64,000 nt of DNA from Pseudomonas sp. dw_612. Its GTDB lineage: Bacteria; Pseudomonadota; Gammaproteobacteria; Pseudomonadales; Pseudomonadaceae. Below are positions 21,693 to 29,884 of this stretch, piece after piece (within the stretch, counting starts at the first letter, position 1; each line of letters opens with the position of its first letter). The stretch covers positions 1 to 64,000 of the forward strand of contig NZ_JAAVVC010000024.1 of NCBI RefSeq assembly GCF_018449725.1. The letters are read 5' to 3'. The translations under genes were made by a program, and so were the position numbers. The notes beneath the pieces are model-generated. The model was not told where the DNA came from. It worked only from the letters and a program-made list of their open reading frames with translations, and made no database searches.

Positions 21693-22295
21693 ATGCAATT
21701 AAATGTAAATGACGCTCAAGCGATCGAAGTTTCCGAACTGACATTTGGCGGCGAATTCAACGAGACGCTGGTTCACCAAGCAGTCGTGGCCTACATGGCC
21801 GGCGGCCGTCAAGGTAGCAAGCAGCAAAAGACCCGTTCCGACGTTCGTGGTGGCGGTAAGCGCCCTTGGCGTCAGAAAGGTACTGGCCGTGCTCGTGCCG
21901 GTACTATCCGTAGCCCAATCTGGCGTGGCGGCGGTACCACTTTCGCAGCTCGTCCTCAGGATCACACCCAGAAGCTGAACAAGAAGATGTATCGCGCAGC
22001 AATGCGTTCCATCCTTGCTGAGCTGGTGCGTACTGATCGTCTGGTTGTGGTTCAGGACTTCGCTGTTGATGCACCGAAGACCAAAGATCTGCTGAACAAA
22101 CTGACCGGCATGGGCCTGACTGACGTCTTGATCGTGTCTGAAGTAGTTGATCAGAACCTGTACCTGGCTGCTCGTAACCTGCCACACGTTGATGTACGTG
22201 ACGTTCAAGGTTCCGATCCAGTTAGTCTGATCGCATACGACAAGGTGTTGATCACCGTGTCGGCCGTGAAGAAATTCGAGGAGCTGCTGGGATGA
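21693..22295 (+). CDS. rplD: 50S ribosomal protein L4
   Basis: L4 lines the exit tunnel; in E. coli it also represses the S10 operon. The 200-residue protein shows the extended tunnel loop [43 protein letters not shown]. The short S10 leader here makes E. coli-style L4 attenuation doubtful. Its stop overlaps the rplW ATG (ATGA). Confidence 0.96.
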
Positions 22296-22591
22296 ACCAG
22301 GAACGCGTATTTAAAGTTCTGCTTGGCCCGCACGTTTCCGAAAAGGCTACGGTTCTGGCTGACAAGAAAGGCCAGTTCGTTTTCAAGGTTGCAACTGACG
22401 CAACCAAGCTGGAAATCAAGAAGGCCGTCGAAAGCCTGTTCAGCGTGAAAGTAGAGCGTGTTACTACCCTGAATGTTCTGGGTAAGAGCAAGCGCACTGC
22501 TCGCGGTCTGGGCAAGCGTAATGACTGGAAGAAGGCAGTTATCTCCCTTCAGCCAGGCCAAGATCTCGATTTCAGCAGCAGTGCTGAGTAA
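22292..22591 (+). CDS. rplW: 50S ribosomal protein L23
   Basis: L23 is at the tunnel exit and docks trigger factor and SRP. The 99-residue protein contains [57 protein letters not shown]. The ATGA overlap with rplD implies translational coupling. rplB starts 15 bases after its stop. Confidence 0.96.
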
Positions 22592-22605
22592 GGAAGGGGT
22601 GCATC

Positions 22606-23430
22606 ATGGCAATCGTTAAATGCAAACCGACTTCCCCTGGCCGCCGTTTTGTGGTCAAGGTGGTCAACCAGGAGCTGCATAAAGGCGCTCCTCACGCACC
22701 GCTGCTCGAGAAAAAATCGAAGACTGGTGGTCGTAACAACAATGGTCGCATTACCACTCGTCACATCGGTGGTGGCCATAAGCAGCATTATCGTCTGGTC
22801 GATTTCCGTCGCAACGACAAAGATGGCATCTCTGCCACTGTCGAGCGCATTGAATACGATCCAAACCGTACTGCTCACATCGCTCTGCTGCTGTACGCAG
22901 ATGGCGAGCGTCGCTACATCATCGCCCCTAAAGGCGTGAGTGCTGGTGACCAGCTGATCGCAGGTGCTTTGGCGCCGATCAAGCCGGGCAACGCTCTGCA
23001 ACTGCGTAACATTCCAGTTGGTAGCACCGTACACGGCATCGAATTGAAGCCAGGTAAAGGCGCGCAAATCGCTCGTTCCGCTGGTGCTTCGGCTCAGCTG
23101 ATCGCTCGTGAAGGTGTCTACGTGACCCTGCGTCTGCGTTCTGGTGAGATGCGTAAAGTGCTGGCTGAATGCCGCGCGACCCTGGGTGAAGTCTCGAACT
23201 CCGAGCACAGCCTGCGTTCGCTGGGTAAAGCTGGTGCCAAACGCTGGCGTGGCGTTCGCCCAACCGTTCGTGGTGTTGCCATGAACCCGGTTGACCACCC
23301 ACATGGTGGTGGTGAAGGTCGTACCTCTGGTGGTCGTCATCCGGTATCGCCATGGGGCTTCCCGACTAAGGGCGCGAAGACTCGTGGTAATAAGCGTACC
23401 GACAAAATGATCGTCCGTCGTCGCAAGTAA
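22606..23430 (+). CDS. rplB: 50S ribosomal protein L2
   Basis: L2 is required for subunit association and peptidyl transferase assembly. The 274-residue protein carries GRNNNGRITTRHIGGGHKQHYRLVDFRR and the conserved C-terminal segment MNPVDHPHGGGEGRTSGGRHPVSPWGFPTKG with the essential histidine. Normal length. It ends 16 bases before rpsS. Confidence 0.97.
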   Translation: MAIVKCKPTSPGRRFVVKVVNQELHKGAPHAPLLEKKSKTGGRNNNGRITTRHIGGGHKQHYRLVDFRRNDKDGISATVERIEYDPNRTAHIALLLYADGERRYIIAPKGVSAGDQLIAGALAPIKPGNALQLRNIPVGSTVHGIELKPGKGAQIARSAGASAQLIAREGVYVTLRLRSGEMRKVLAECRATLGEVSNSEHSLRSLGKAGAKRWRGVRPTVRGVAMNPVDHPHGGGEGRTSGGRHPVSPWGFPTKGAKTRGNKRTDKMIVRRRK

Positions 23431-23446
23431 ATAGAGGGATACGACA

Positions 23447-23722
23447 GTGCCACGTTCTCTGAAAAAAGGTCCTTTTATTGATCTTCACCTACTGAAGAAG
23501 ATCGAAGTGGCGGCGGAAAAGAACGATCGCAAACCAGTTAAGACCTGGTCGCGTCGTTCGATGATCCTGCCACAAATGGTCGGTTTGACCATTGCAGTGC
23601 ATAACGGTCGTCAACATGTTCCAGTTCTCGTGAACGAAGACATGGTCGGCCACAAACTGGGCGAGTTTGCCGGTACCCGCACATATCGTGGGCACGTGGC
23701 AGACAAGAAAGCCAAGCGTTAA
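23447..23722 (+). CDS. rpsS: 30S ribosomal protein S19
   Basis: S19 is in the 30S head next to S13. The 91-residue protein begins PRSLKKGPFIDLHLLKKIEVA and ends GEFAGTRTYRGHVADKKAKR. The start is a GTG at 23447, preceded by AGAGGGA. No upstream start gives a plausible length. Confidence 0.96.
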   Translation: MPRSLKKGPFIDLHLLKKIEVAAEKNDRKPVKTWSRRSMILPQMVGLTIAVHNGRQHVPVLVNEDMVGHKLGEFAGTRTYRGHVADKKAKR

Positions 23723-23735
23723 GGGGTAAGGAACG

Positions 23736-24068
23736 ATGGAAGTAGCCGCTAAGTTGTCGGGCGCTCGAATCTCCGCCCAGAAAGCCCGCTTGGTCGCCGA
23801 CCAGATCCGCGGGAAGAAGGTGGGCGAAGCGCTCAACCTGTTGGCTTTCAGCAGTAAGAAAGCCGCCGAGATCATGAAGAAAGTGCTGGAGTCGGCCGTA
23901 GCCAACGCCGAGCATAACGAAGGCGCAGACGTTGATGACCTTAAAGTCAGCACCGTTTTCGTCAACGAAGGGCGTTCGCTGAAGCGAATCATGCCACGTG
24001 CCAAAGGCCGTGCTGATCGCATCGTCAAGCGGTCTTGCCATATCACTGTCAAGGTTGCTGACAAGTAA
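23736..24068 (+). CDS. rplV: 50S ribosomal protein L22
   Basis: L22 contributes a beta-hairpin to the exit-tunnel constriction. The 110-residue protein has [31 protein letters not shown] and the hairpin [30 protein letters not shown]. Wild-type length in the hairpin gives no hint of macrolide resistance. Confidence 0.96.
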
Positions 24069-24081
24069 CGGAGTCGAAGAG

Positions 24082-24768
24082 ATGGGTCAGAAAGTACATC
24101 CCATTGGCATTCGCCTGGGAATCGTCAAGGAGCACACCTCCGTCTGGTACGCAGACGGTCGGACTTATGCGGACTATTTGTTCGCTGATCTGAAGGTGCG
24201 CGAGTATCTCCAAGACAAACTAAAAAGCGCGTCCGTAAGCCGTATCGATATCCATCGTCCGGCCCAAACTGCACGTATCACCATCCACACTGCTCGTCCA
24301 GGTATCGTTATCGGGAAGAAAGGTGAAGATGTTGAGAAACTGCGTCAGGACCTGACCAAACAAATGGGTGTGCCTGTGCACATCAATATCGAAGAAATCC
24401 GCAAGCCGGAACTCGACGGTATGTTGGTTGCGCAGAGCGTAGCTCAGCAGCTGGAGCGTCGCGTAATGTTCCGTCGCGCTATGAAGCGCGCTGTACAGAA
24501 CGCCATGCGCATTGGTGCCAAAGGCATCAAAATCCAAGTGAGCGGTCGTCTCGGCGGTGCTGAAATCGCACGTACTGAATGGTATCGCGAAGGTCGTGTG
24601 CCACTGCACACCCTGCGTGCCGACATCGACTATGCCAACTACGAAGCTCACACCACTTACGGTGTGATCGGTGTAAAGGTTTGGATCTTCAAAGGCGAAG
24701 TAATTGGTGGTCGCCAAGAAGAACTGAAACCACAAGCACCAGCGCCTCGTAAAAAAGCTGCTAAGTAA
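24082..24768 (+). CDS. rpsC: 30S ribosomal protein S3
   Basis: S3 is at the mRNA entry pore with helicase activity. The 228-residue protein begins [25 protein letters not shown] and has the KH motif [18 protein letters not shown] chose the ATG at 24082; an in-frame upstream ATG at 23998 lies inside rplV and would add 28 residues foreign to the family. The C-terminus is Lys/Pro/Ala rich. Confidence 0.96.
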
Positions 24769-24780
24769 GGGGTACGCCAA

Positions 24781-25194
24781 ATGTTGCAACCAAAGCGTAC
24801 GAAGTTCCGCAAGCAGATGACAGGCCACAACCGTGGTCTGGCTCAGCGCGGTAGCAAAGTCAGCTTCGGCGAGTTCGCGCTGAAGTCTGTAGCTCGTGGT
24901 CGTCTCACCGCTCGTCAGATCGAGTCAGCACGTCGTGCTCTGACCCGTCACGTTAAGCGTGGCGGCAAGATCTGGATCCGTGTATTCCCGGACAAGCCTA
25001 TCTCCAAAAAGCCACTCGAAGTTCGGATGGGTAAAGGTAAGGGTAGTGTGGAGTACTGGGTTGCCCAGATTCAGCCAGGCAAAGTCCTGTATGAAATCGA
25101 GGGCGTTACTGAAGAGCTGGCGCGTGAGGCTTTTGCCCTGGCTGCTGCAAAGCTGCCGCTCGCCACCGCTTTTGTTAAACGGACGGTGATGTGA
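24781..25194 (+). CDS. rplP: 50S ribosomal protein L16
   Basis: L16 organises the A-site region of the 50S subunit. The 137-residue protein begins MLQPKRTKFRKQMTGHNRGLAQRGSKVSFGEFALKS and includes IWIRVFPDKPISKKPLEVRMGKGKG. The arginine hydroxylated by YcfD in this family lies in the KPxExRMGKGKG region. Its stop overlaps the rpmC start (TGATG). Confidence 0.96.
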   Translation: MLQPKRTKFRKQMTGHNRGLAQRGSKVSFGEFALKSVARGRLTARQIESARRALTRHVKRGGKIWIRVFPDKPISKKPLEVRMGKGKGSVEYWVAQIQPGKVLYEIEGVTEELAREAFALAAAKLPLATAFVKRTVM

Positions 25195-25385
25195 TGAAAG
25201 CGAATGAACTTCGTGAAAAAGACGCGCCGCAGCTTAACGAGCAACTGCTCGGCCTGCTGCGCGACCAGTTCAATCTGCGCATGCAGAAAGCAACTGGCCA
25301 GTTGGGGCAGTCTCACCTGCTCCGGCAAGTTAAGCGTGACATCGCTCGCGTGAAGACTGTGCTCAAACAGCAGGCAGGTAAGTAA
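25194..25385 (+). CDS. rpmC: 50S ribosomal protein L29
   Basis: L29 lies at the tunnel exit beside L23. The 63-residue two-helix protein begins MKANELREKDAPQLNEQLLGLLRDQFNLRMQ. I chose the ATG at 25194, which overlaps the rplP stop by one base; a GTG one codon upstream would add a single residue. rpsQ starts 2 bases after its stop. Confidence 0.95.
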   Translation: MKANELREKDAPQLNEQLLGLLRDQFNLRMQKATGQLGQSHLLRQVKRDIARVKTVLKQQAGK

Positions 25386-25387
25386 TC

Positions 25388-25654
25388 ATGGCTGAAGCCG
25401 AAAAAACCGTCCGTACGCTGACTGGCCGTGTTGTCAGCGACAAAATGGACAAGACCATCACCGTTCTGATCGAGCGTCGCGTAAAGCACCCGATCTACGG
25501 TAAATACGTTAAGCGTTCGACTAAGCTGCACGCGCACGACGAAACCAATCAGTGCCACATCGGCGACAAAGTCACTATTCGTGAAACTCGTCCTTTGGCC
25601 AAGACTAAGTCTTGGGCGCTGGTTGATGTTCTCGAACGCGCTGTGGAAGTCTAA
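25388..25654 (+). CDS. rpsQ: 30S ribosomal protein S17
   Basis: S17 is an OB-fold protein that binds 16S rRNA early in assembly. The 88-residue protein contains TLTGRVVSDKMDKTITVLIERRVKHPIYGKYVKRSTKLHAHDE and DKVTIRETRPLAKTKSW. It is the last gene of the S10 block before rplN. Confidence 0.96.
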   Translation: MAEAEKTVRTLTGRVVSDKMDKTITVLIERRVKHPIYGKYVKRSTKLHAHDETNQCHIGDKVTIRETRPLAKTKSWALVDVLERAVEV

Positions 25655-25677
25655 GGACTAGGGGTCGGAGAAATTAT

Positions 25678-26046
25678 ATGATTCAGACTCAATCCATGCT
25701 CGATGTGGCCGATAACAGCGGCGCACGCCGCGTTATGTGCATCAAGGTGCTGGGTGGCTCCCATCGTCGTTACGCTGGTATCGGTGACATCATCAAAGTT
25801 ACCGTGAAGGAAGCAATTCCTCGCGGTAAAGTGAAAAAAGGCCAAGTGATGACTGCTGTTGTAGTCCGCACTCGTCACGGCGTACGTCGTGCTGATGGCT
25901 CCATTATCCGCTTTGATGGCAACGCTGCTGTTCTTCTGAACAACAAGCAAGAGCCGATCGGCACCCGTATCTTTGGGCCAGTGACCCGTGAACTTCGTAC
26001 TGAGAAGTTCATGAAGATCGTCTCGCTCGCCCCAGAAGTGCTGTAA
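25678..26046 (+). CDS. rplN: 50S ribosomal protein L14
   Basis: L14 forms intersubunit bridges; RsfS docks on it in dormancy. The 122-residue protein begins MIQTQSMLDVADNSGARRVMCIKVLGGSHRRYA and ends ELRTEKFMKIVSLAPEVL. In E. coli this starts the spc operon. Here I see no clear promoter in the 23-base gap, so it is probably cotranscribed from the S10 promoter. Confidence 0.96.
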   Translation: MIQTQSMLDVADNSGARRVMCIKVLGGSHRRYAGIGDIIKVTVKEAIPRGKVKKGQVMTAVVVRTRHGVRRADGSIIRFDGNAAVLLNNKQEPIGTRIFGPVTRELRTEKFMKIVSLAPEVL

Positions 26047-26057
26047 GGAGATCCGAC

Positions 26058-26372
26058 ATGCAAAAGATTCGTCGTGACGACGAGATCATCGTGATCGCCG
26101 GCAAAGACAAAGGTAAGCGCGGTAAGGTGCTTAAGGTTCTCGCTAATAACCGTCTGGTTATTGGTGGTCTGAACCTGGTTAAGCGTCATACCAAGCCTAA
26201 CCCGATGTCGGGCGTACAAGGCGGTATCGTCGAAAAAGAAGCTCCACTGGACGCTTCTAACGTCGCCATTTTCAACGGCGAAACCAACAAGGCTGACCGC
26301 GTTGGTTTCAAAGTAGAAGACGGCAAGAAAATTCGTGTCTTCAAGTCGACCCAAAAAGCGGTTGATGCTTGA
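26058..26372 (+). CDS. rplX: 50S ribosomal protein L24
   Basis: L24 initiates 50S assembly. The 104-residue protein has a KOW motif (IRRDDEIIVIAGKDKGKRGKVLKVL) and VKRHTKPNPMSGVQGGIVEKEAPLDASNVA. Normal length for the family. It sits between rplN and rplE, the usual order. Confidence 0.96.
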   Translation: MQKIRRDDEIIVIAGKDKGKRGKVLKVLANNRLVIGGLNLVKRHTKPNPMSGVQGGIVEKEAPLDASNVAIFNGETNKADRVGFKVEDGKKIRVFKSTQKAVDA

Positions 26373-26392
26373 ACACTGCTAGGTAGAAGACC

Positions 26393-26932
26393 ATGGCACG
26401 ACTAAAAGAGATTTACTGGAAGGAAATCGCACCGAAGCTTAAGGAAGAACTTAAGCTTTCGAACGTGATGGAAGTTCCACGCGTTACAAAGATCACCCTG
26501 AACATGGGTCTGGGCGAAGCGGTCGGTGACAAAAAAGTCATCGAGCACGCTGTTGCCGACCTGGAAAAGATCACCGGTCAGAAAGTCGTTGTGACTTACG
26601 CTCGGAAATCCATCGCTGGCTTTAAAGTCCGTGAAGGTTGGCCGATCGGCGTCAAAGTGACTCTGCGTCGTGAGCGTATGTACGAATTCCTGGATCGTCT
26701 GCTGTCGATCTCCCTGCCTCGGGTCCGCGACTTCCGCGGCCTGAATGCCAAGTCCTTCGATGGTCGTGGTAACTACAGCATGGGCGTTAAAGAGCAGATC
26801 ATCTTCCCGGAAATCGATTACGACAAGATCGATGCTCTCCGCGGTCTGGACATTACCCTGACCACCACTGCCAAGAACGATGATGAAGGTCGCGCGTTGC
26901 TGCGTGCTTTCAAATTCCCGTTCCGCAACTGA
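26393..26932 (+). CDS. rplE: 50S ribosomal protein L5
   Basis: L5 binds 5S rRNA in the central protuberance and contacts P-site tRNA. The 179-residue protein contains MEVPRVTKITLNMGLGEAVGDKKVIEHAVADLEKITGQ and YSMGVKEQIIFPEIDYDKID. It is followed by rpsN after 13 bases. Confidence 0.96.
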   Translation: MARLKEIYWKEIAPKLKEELKLSNVMEVPRVTKITLNMGLGEAVGDKKVIEHAVADLEKITGQKVVVTYARKSIAGFKVREGWPIGVKVTLRRERMYEFLDRLLSISLPRVRDFRGLNAKSFDGRGNYSMGVKEQIIFPEIDYDKIDALRGLDITLTTTAKNDDEGRALLRAFKFPFRN

Positions 26933-26945
26933 TTGGAGTAGGAAA

Positions 26946-27251
26946 ATGGCCAAGATGAGCATGAAAAACCGCGAGCTGAAGCGTCAGCTCACGGTTGCCA
27001 AGTACGCCAAGAAGCGTGCAGCACTGAAAGCAATCATCGTTGATCTGAACGCAAGTCCAGAAGCACGTTGGGAAGCAACAGTAGCTCTGCAGAAGCAGCC
27101 ACGTGACGCAAGCGCTTCGCGCATGCGTAACCGCTGCCGCCTGACCGGTCGTCCACACGGCGTTTACCGCAAGTTCGGCCTCGGCCGTAACAAACTGCGT
27201 GAAGCTGCAATGCGTGGTGACGTACCTGGTCTGGTTAAAGCCAGCTGGTAA
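26946..27251 (+). CDS. rpsN: 30S ribosomal protein S14 (zinc-free form)
   Basis: S14 is in the 30S head. The 101-residue protein begins MAKMSMKNRELKRQLTVAKYAKKRAAL and ends RNKLREAAMRGDVPGLVKASW. It has a single cysteine and no CxxC pair, so it is the long C-minus form that does not need zinc. I chose the ATG at 26946; in-frame starts upstream lie within rplE. A terminator-like hairpin and a promoter follow before rpsH. Confidence 0.96.
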   Translation: MAKMSMKNRELKRQLTVAKYAKKRAALKAIIVDLNASPEARWEATVALQKQPRDASASRMRNRCRLTGRPHGVYRKFGLGRNKLREAAMRGDVPGLVKASW

Positions 27252-27312
27252 GCACTATCGAAGTCTCGGTGCTCGGGATCGCAAGATCCTGACCGCCGGT
27301 GACCTTGAACTT

Positions 27313-27345
27313 GAATCAAGCCCCTATTGGGGCTTGATTCATTTG
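27313..27345 (+). terminator. Perfect 12-bp hairpin after rpsN
   Basis: GAATCAAGCCCC (27313-27324), loop TATT, GGGGCTTGATTC (27329-27340), then ATTTG. The U-tract is weak, so it may act as a partial terminator. Its 3' arm contains the TTGATT used as -35 of the next promoter. Confidence 0.6.
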
Positions 27346-27362
27346 TGGGGTGTGTCTAGAAT
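27334..27362 (+). promoter_or_regulatory. Internal spc-operon promoter before rpsH
   Basis: TTGATT (27334-27339), a 17-base spacer and TAGAAT (27357-27362), followed by ACCCGGCTCGCC. The discriminator closely resembles that of the tRNA-tufB P2 promoter. The leader before rpsH is about 90 bases. Confidence 0.65.
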
Positions 27363-27418
27363 ACCCGGCTCGCCTGAGCCCGTGCTTTTTCCGCATGGAT
27401 GAGCTCGGCGACAAGTAG

Positions 27419-27440
27419 TAGCCGCAAGGCTAATTTTTTT
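27419..27440 (+). terminator. Short GNRA hairpin with T7 in the rpsH leader
   Basis: TAGCC (27419-27423), loop GCAA, GGCTA (27428-27432), A and seven T's, ending just before the TTAGGAG ribosome binding site. The 5-bp stem is weak. It may be a conditional attenuator or a translational control structure. Confidence 0.35.
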
Positions 27441-27460
27441 GTATTAGGAGCGTCTAGCCC

Positions 27461-27853
27461 ATGAGTATGCAGGACCCGTTAGCGGACATGCTAACTCGAA
27501 TCCGTAATGCCCAGATGGCTGAAAAGTCCGTCGTAAGCATGCCATCTTCTACTTTGAAGGTAGCTGTTGCCAAAGTCCTGAAGGACGAAGGTTACATTGC
27601 GGGTTATCAGATCAGCAGCGAAATCAAGCCACTGCTGTCCATCGAGCTGAAGTACTTCGAAGGCCGTCCGGTCATCGAGGAAGTGAAGCGCGTTAGCCGT
27701 CCAGGCCTGCGTCAGTACAAGTCCGTCGATGATCTGCCAAAAGTTCGTGGCGGTCTCGGTGTGTCTATCGTCTCCACCAACAAAGGTGTGATGACGGATC
27801 GTGCTGCGCGCGCTGCCGGTGTCGGCGGCGAAGTTCTTTGCACTGTGTTCTAA
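27461..27853 (+). CDS. rpsH: 30S ribosomal protein S8
   Basis: S8 binds central 16S rRNA; in E. coli it is the spc-operon repressor. The 130-residue protein begins MSMQDPLADMLTRIRNAQ and ends with the conserved GLGVSIVSTNKGVMTDRAARAAGVGGEVLCTVF. It is the first gene downstream of the internal promoter at 27334-27362, so S8 and later genes can be expressed separately from rplN-rpsN. Confidence 0.96.
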   Translation: MSMQDPLADMLTRIRNAQMAEKSVVSMPSSTLKVAVAKVLKDEGYIAGYQISSEIKPLLSIELKYFEGRPVIEEVKRVSRPGLRQYKSVDDLPKVRGGLGVSIVSTNKGVMTDRAARAAGVGGEVLCTVF

Positions 27854-27865
27854 GGGGGGATAAGC

Positions 27866-28399
27866 ATGTCACGCGTCGCTAAGAACCCCGTTAAGCTGCC
27901 AGCCGGTGTCGAAGTAAAATTCGCAGGCCAACAGCTTTCGGTGAAGGGTGCCAAGGGCACTCTCGAACTGAACATCCATTCGTCCGTTGAGATCGTTGAA
28001 GAAGCTGGTGAGCTGCGTTTCGCTGCTCGCAATGGCGATCAACAAACTCGCGCAATGGCTGGTACCACTCGTGCGTTGGTAAACAACATGGTCCAAGGCG
28101 TAAGCCAAGGCTTCGAGCGCAAGCTCCAGCTGGTCGGTGTTGGTTACAAAGCGCAAGCAAAAGGCACAGTGCTGAACCTGGCTCTTGGCTTCTCGCACCC
28201 AGTGGATTATGAACTGCCGGAAGGCATCACCGCTGAGACTCCTAGCCAAACCGATATCCTGATCCGGGGTATCGATAAGCAGCTGGTAGGTCAAGTGGCC
28301 GCCGAGATCCGCGACTTCCGTCCACCAGAGCCGTACAAAGGCAAAGGTGTGCGCTACGCGGACGAAGTCGTCCGTCGTAAAGAAGCCAAGAAGAAGTAG
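27866..28399 (+). CDS. rplF: 50S ribosomal protein L6
   Basis: L6 lies near the factor-binding site and sarcin-ricin loop. The 177-residue protein has two similar domains: residues about 1-80 (SRVAKNPVKLPAGVEVKF) and 85-177 (KLQLVGVGYKAQAKGTVLNLALGFSHPVDY, then the C-terminal signature PPEPYKGKGVRYADEVVRRKEAKKK). Normal length. Confidence 0.96.
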   Translation: MSRVAKNPVKLPAGVEVKFAGQQLSVKGAKGTLELNIHSSVEIVEEAGELRFAARNGDQQTRAMAGTTRALVNNMVQGVSQGFERKLQLVGVGYKAQAKGTVLNLALGFSHPVDYELPEGITAETPSQTDILIRGIDKQLVGQVAAEIRDFRPPEPYKGKGVRYADEVVRRKEAKKK

Positions 28400-28409
28400 G
28401 GCATAGCAA

Positions 28410-28760
28410 ATGACCGACAAAAAAGTTACTCGACTGCGTCGCGCTCGCAAAGCACGCCTGAAAATGCACGAACTCGAAGTCGTGCGTCTCTGCGTGTTCC
28501 GCTCGTCGCAGCACATCTACGCCCAGGTCATTTCGGCCGACGGCAACAAAGTCCTGGCATCTGCCTCGACTTTGGATAAAGAACTGCGTGATGGCGCCAC
28601 TGGCAACATCGACGCGGCCACTAAGGTTGGCCAGCTGGTCGCTACGCGTGCTAAAGCCGCTGGCGTCTCGCAGGTGGCTTTCGACCGCTCTGGCTTCAAG
28701 TACCACGGCCGCGTCAAGGCGCTGGCTGATGCTGCTCGTGAAGCTGGGCTGGAGTTCTAA
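28410..28760 (+). CDS. rplR: 50S ribosomal protein L18
   Basis: L18 binds 5S rRNA together with L5. The 116-residue protein begins MTDKKVTRLRRARKARLKMHELEVVRLCVFRSSQHIYAQVI and ends AFDRSGFKYHGRVKALADAAREAGLEF. rpsE starts 3 bases after its stop codon. Confidence 0.96.
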   Translation: MTDKKVTRLRRARKARLKMHELEVVRLCVFRSSQHIYAQVISADGNKVLASASTLDKELRDGATGNIDAATKVGQLVATRAKAAGVSQVAFDRSGFKYHGRVKALADAAREAGLEF

Positions 28761-28763
28761 GTT

Positions 28764-29264
28764 ATGTCAAATAACGACCAAAAGCGCGACGAAGGCTACA
28801 TTGAGAAGCTGGTTCAAGTTAACCGCGTAGCCAAAACCGTTAAAGGCGGCCGTATCTTCACTTTCACCGCGTTGACCGTGGTTGGTGATGGTAAAGGGCG
28901 TGTTGGCTTCGGCCGTGGCAAGTCACGTGAAGTGCCTGCTGCGATCCAGAAGGCAATGGAAGCTGCTCGTCGCAACATGATCCAAGTTGATCTGAACGGC
29001 ACCACTCTGCAGTACGCAATGAAGTCCGGTCACGGCGCTTCGAAGGTGTACATGCAGCCTGCTTCTGAAGGTACCGGTATCATCGCTGGCGGCGCTATGC
29101 GTGCTGTCCTCGAAGTTGCTGGCGTTCAGAACGTTCTGGCCAAGTGCTACGGCTCGACTAACCCGGTAAACGTGGTTCACGCCACTTTCAAAGGTTTGAA
29201 AGCTATGCAATCTCCTGAATCTATTGCCGCCAAGCGTGGCAAAAGCGTCAAGGAGATCTTCTGA
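28764..29264 (+). CDS. rpsE: 30S ribosomal protein S5
   Basis: S5 helps decoding fidelity and mRNA unwinding. The 166-residue protein has the N-terminal dsRBD-like domain (EKLVQVNRVAKTVKGGRIFTFTALTVVGDGKGRVGFGRGKSREVPAAIQKA) and a C-terminal domain with GTGIIAGGAMRAVLEVAGVQNVLAK. Residues of the spectinomycin-binding loop (VKGGR) look wild type. Confidence 0.96.
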   Translation: MSNNDQKRDEGYIEKLVQVNRVAKTVKGGRIFTFTALTVVGDGKGRVGFGRGKSREVPAAIQKAMEAARRNMIQVDLNGTTLQYAMKSGHGASKVYMQPASEGTGIIAGGAMRAVLEVAGVQNVLAKCYGSTNPVNVVHATFKGLKAMQSPESIAAKRGKSVKEIF

Positions 29265-29266
29265 TC

Positions 29267-29443
29267 ATGGCTACCGTTAAAGTTACGCTGATCAAAAGCA
29301 TGACCGGCCGCATCCCTAACCACAAACTGTGCGTTAAGGGTCTGGGTCTGCGTCGCATCGGTCACACTGTAGAAGTACTTGATACTCCCGAGAATCGCGG
29401 GATGATCAACAAGGCTTACTACATGCTGCGTGTCGAGGGTTAA
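29267..29443 (+). CDS. rpmD: 50S ribosomal protein L30
   Basis: This small 58-residue 50S protein begins MATVKVTLIKSMTGRIPNHK and contains CVKGLGLRRIGHTVEVLDTPENRGMINKAYYMLRVEG. It starts 2 bases after the rpsE stop and ends 3 bases before rplO. Length and position match L30 exactly. Confidence 0.95.
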   Translation: MATVKVTLIKSMTGRIPNHKLCVKGLGLRRIGHTVEVLDTPENRGMINKAYYMLRVEG

Positions 29444-29446
29444 TCG

Positions 29447-29884
29447 ATGAAACTCAATGATCTGAGTCCAGCGCCGGGTTCCCGTCGCGAAAAGCATCGT
29501 CCGGGCCGTGGTATCGGTAGTGGTTTGGGCAAGACTGGTGGCCGTGGCCACAAAGGTCAGTCCTCCCGCTCCGGTGGCACCATTGCTCCAGGCTTTGAAG
29601 GCGGTCAACAGCCGCTGCATCGTCGCCTGCCGAAATTCGGTTTCGTTTCCCTGAAAGCCATGGACCGTGCAGAAGTGCGTCTGTCCGAGCTGGCCAAAGT
29701 GGAAGGCGACATCGTCACCGTGCAGTCCCTGAAAGATGCCAACGTGATTAACGTCAACGTACAGCGTGTGAAAATCATGCTGTCCGGCGAAGTTACTCGC
29801 GCTGTCACCATCGGAAAGGGAATCGGCGCCACCAAAGGTGCGCGTGCGGCTATCGAAGCAGCTGGCGGCAAGTTCGAGGAATAA
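29447..29884 (+). CDS. rplO: 50S ribosomal protein L15
   Basis: L15 is a late-assembly 50S protein. The 145-residue protein begins MKLNDLSPAPGSRREKHRPGRGIGSGLGKTGGRGHKGQ, the Gly/Arg-rich rRNA-penetrating arm, with a globular C-terminal half ending AAIEAAGGKFEE. Its TAA is followed directly by the secY ATG with no gap. Confidence 0.96.
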   Translation: MKLNDLSPAPGSRREKHRPGRGIGSGLGKTGGRGHKGQSSRSGGTIAPGFEGGQQPLHRRLPKFGFVSLKAMDRAEVRLSELAKVEGDIVTVQSLKDANVINVNVQRVKIMLSGEVTRAVTIGKGIGATKGARAAIEAAGGKFEE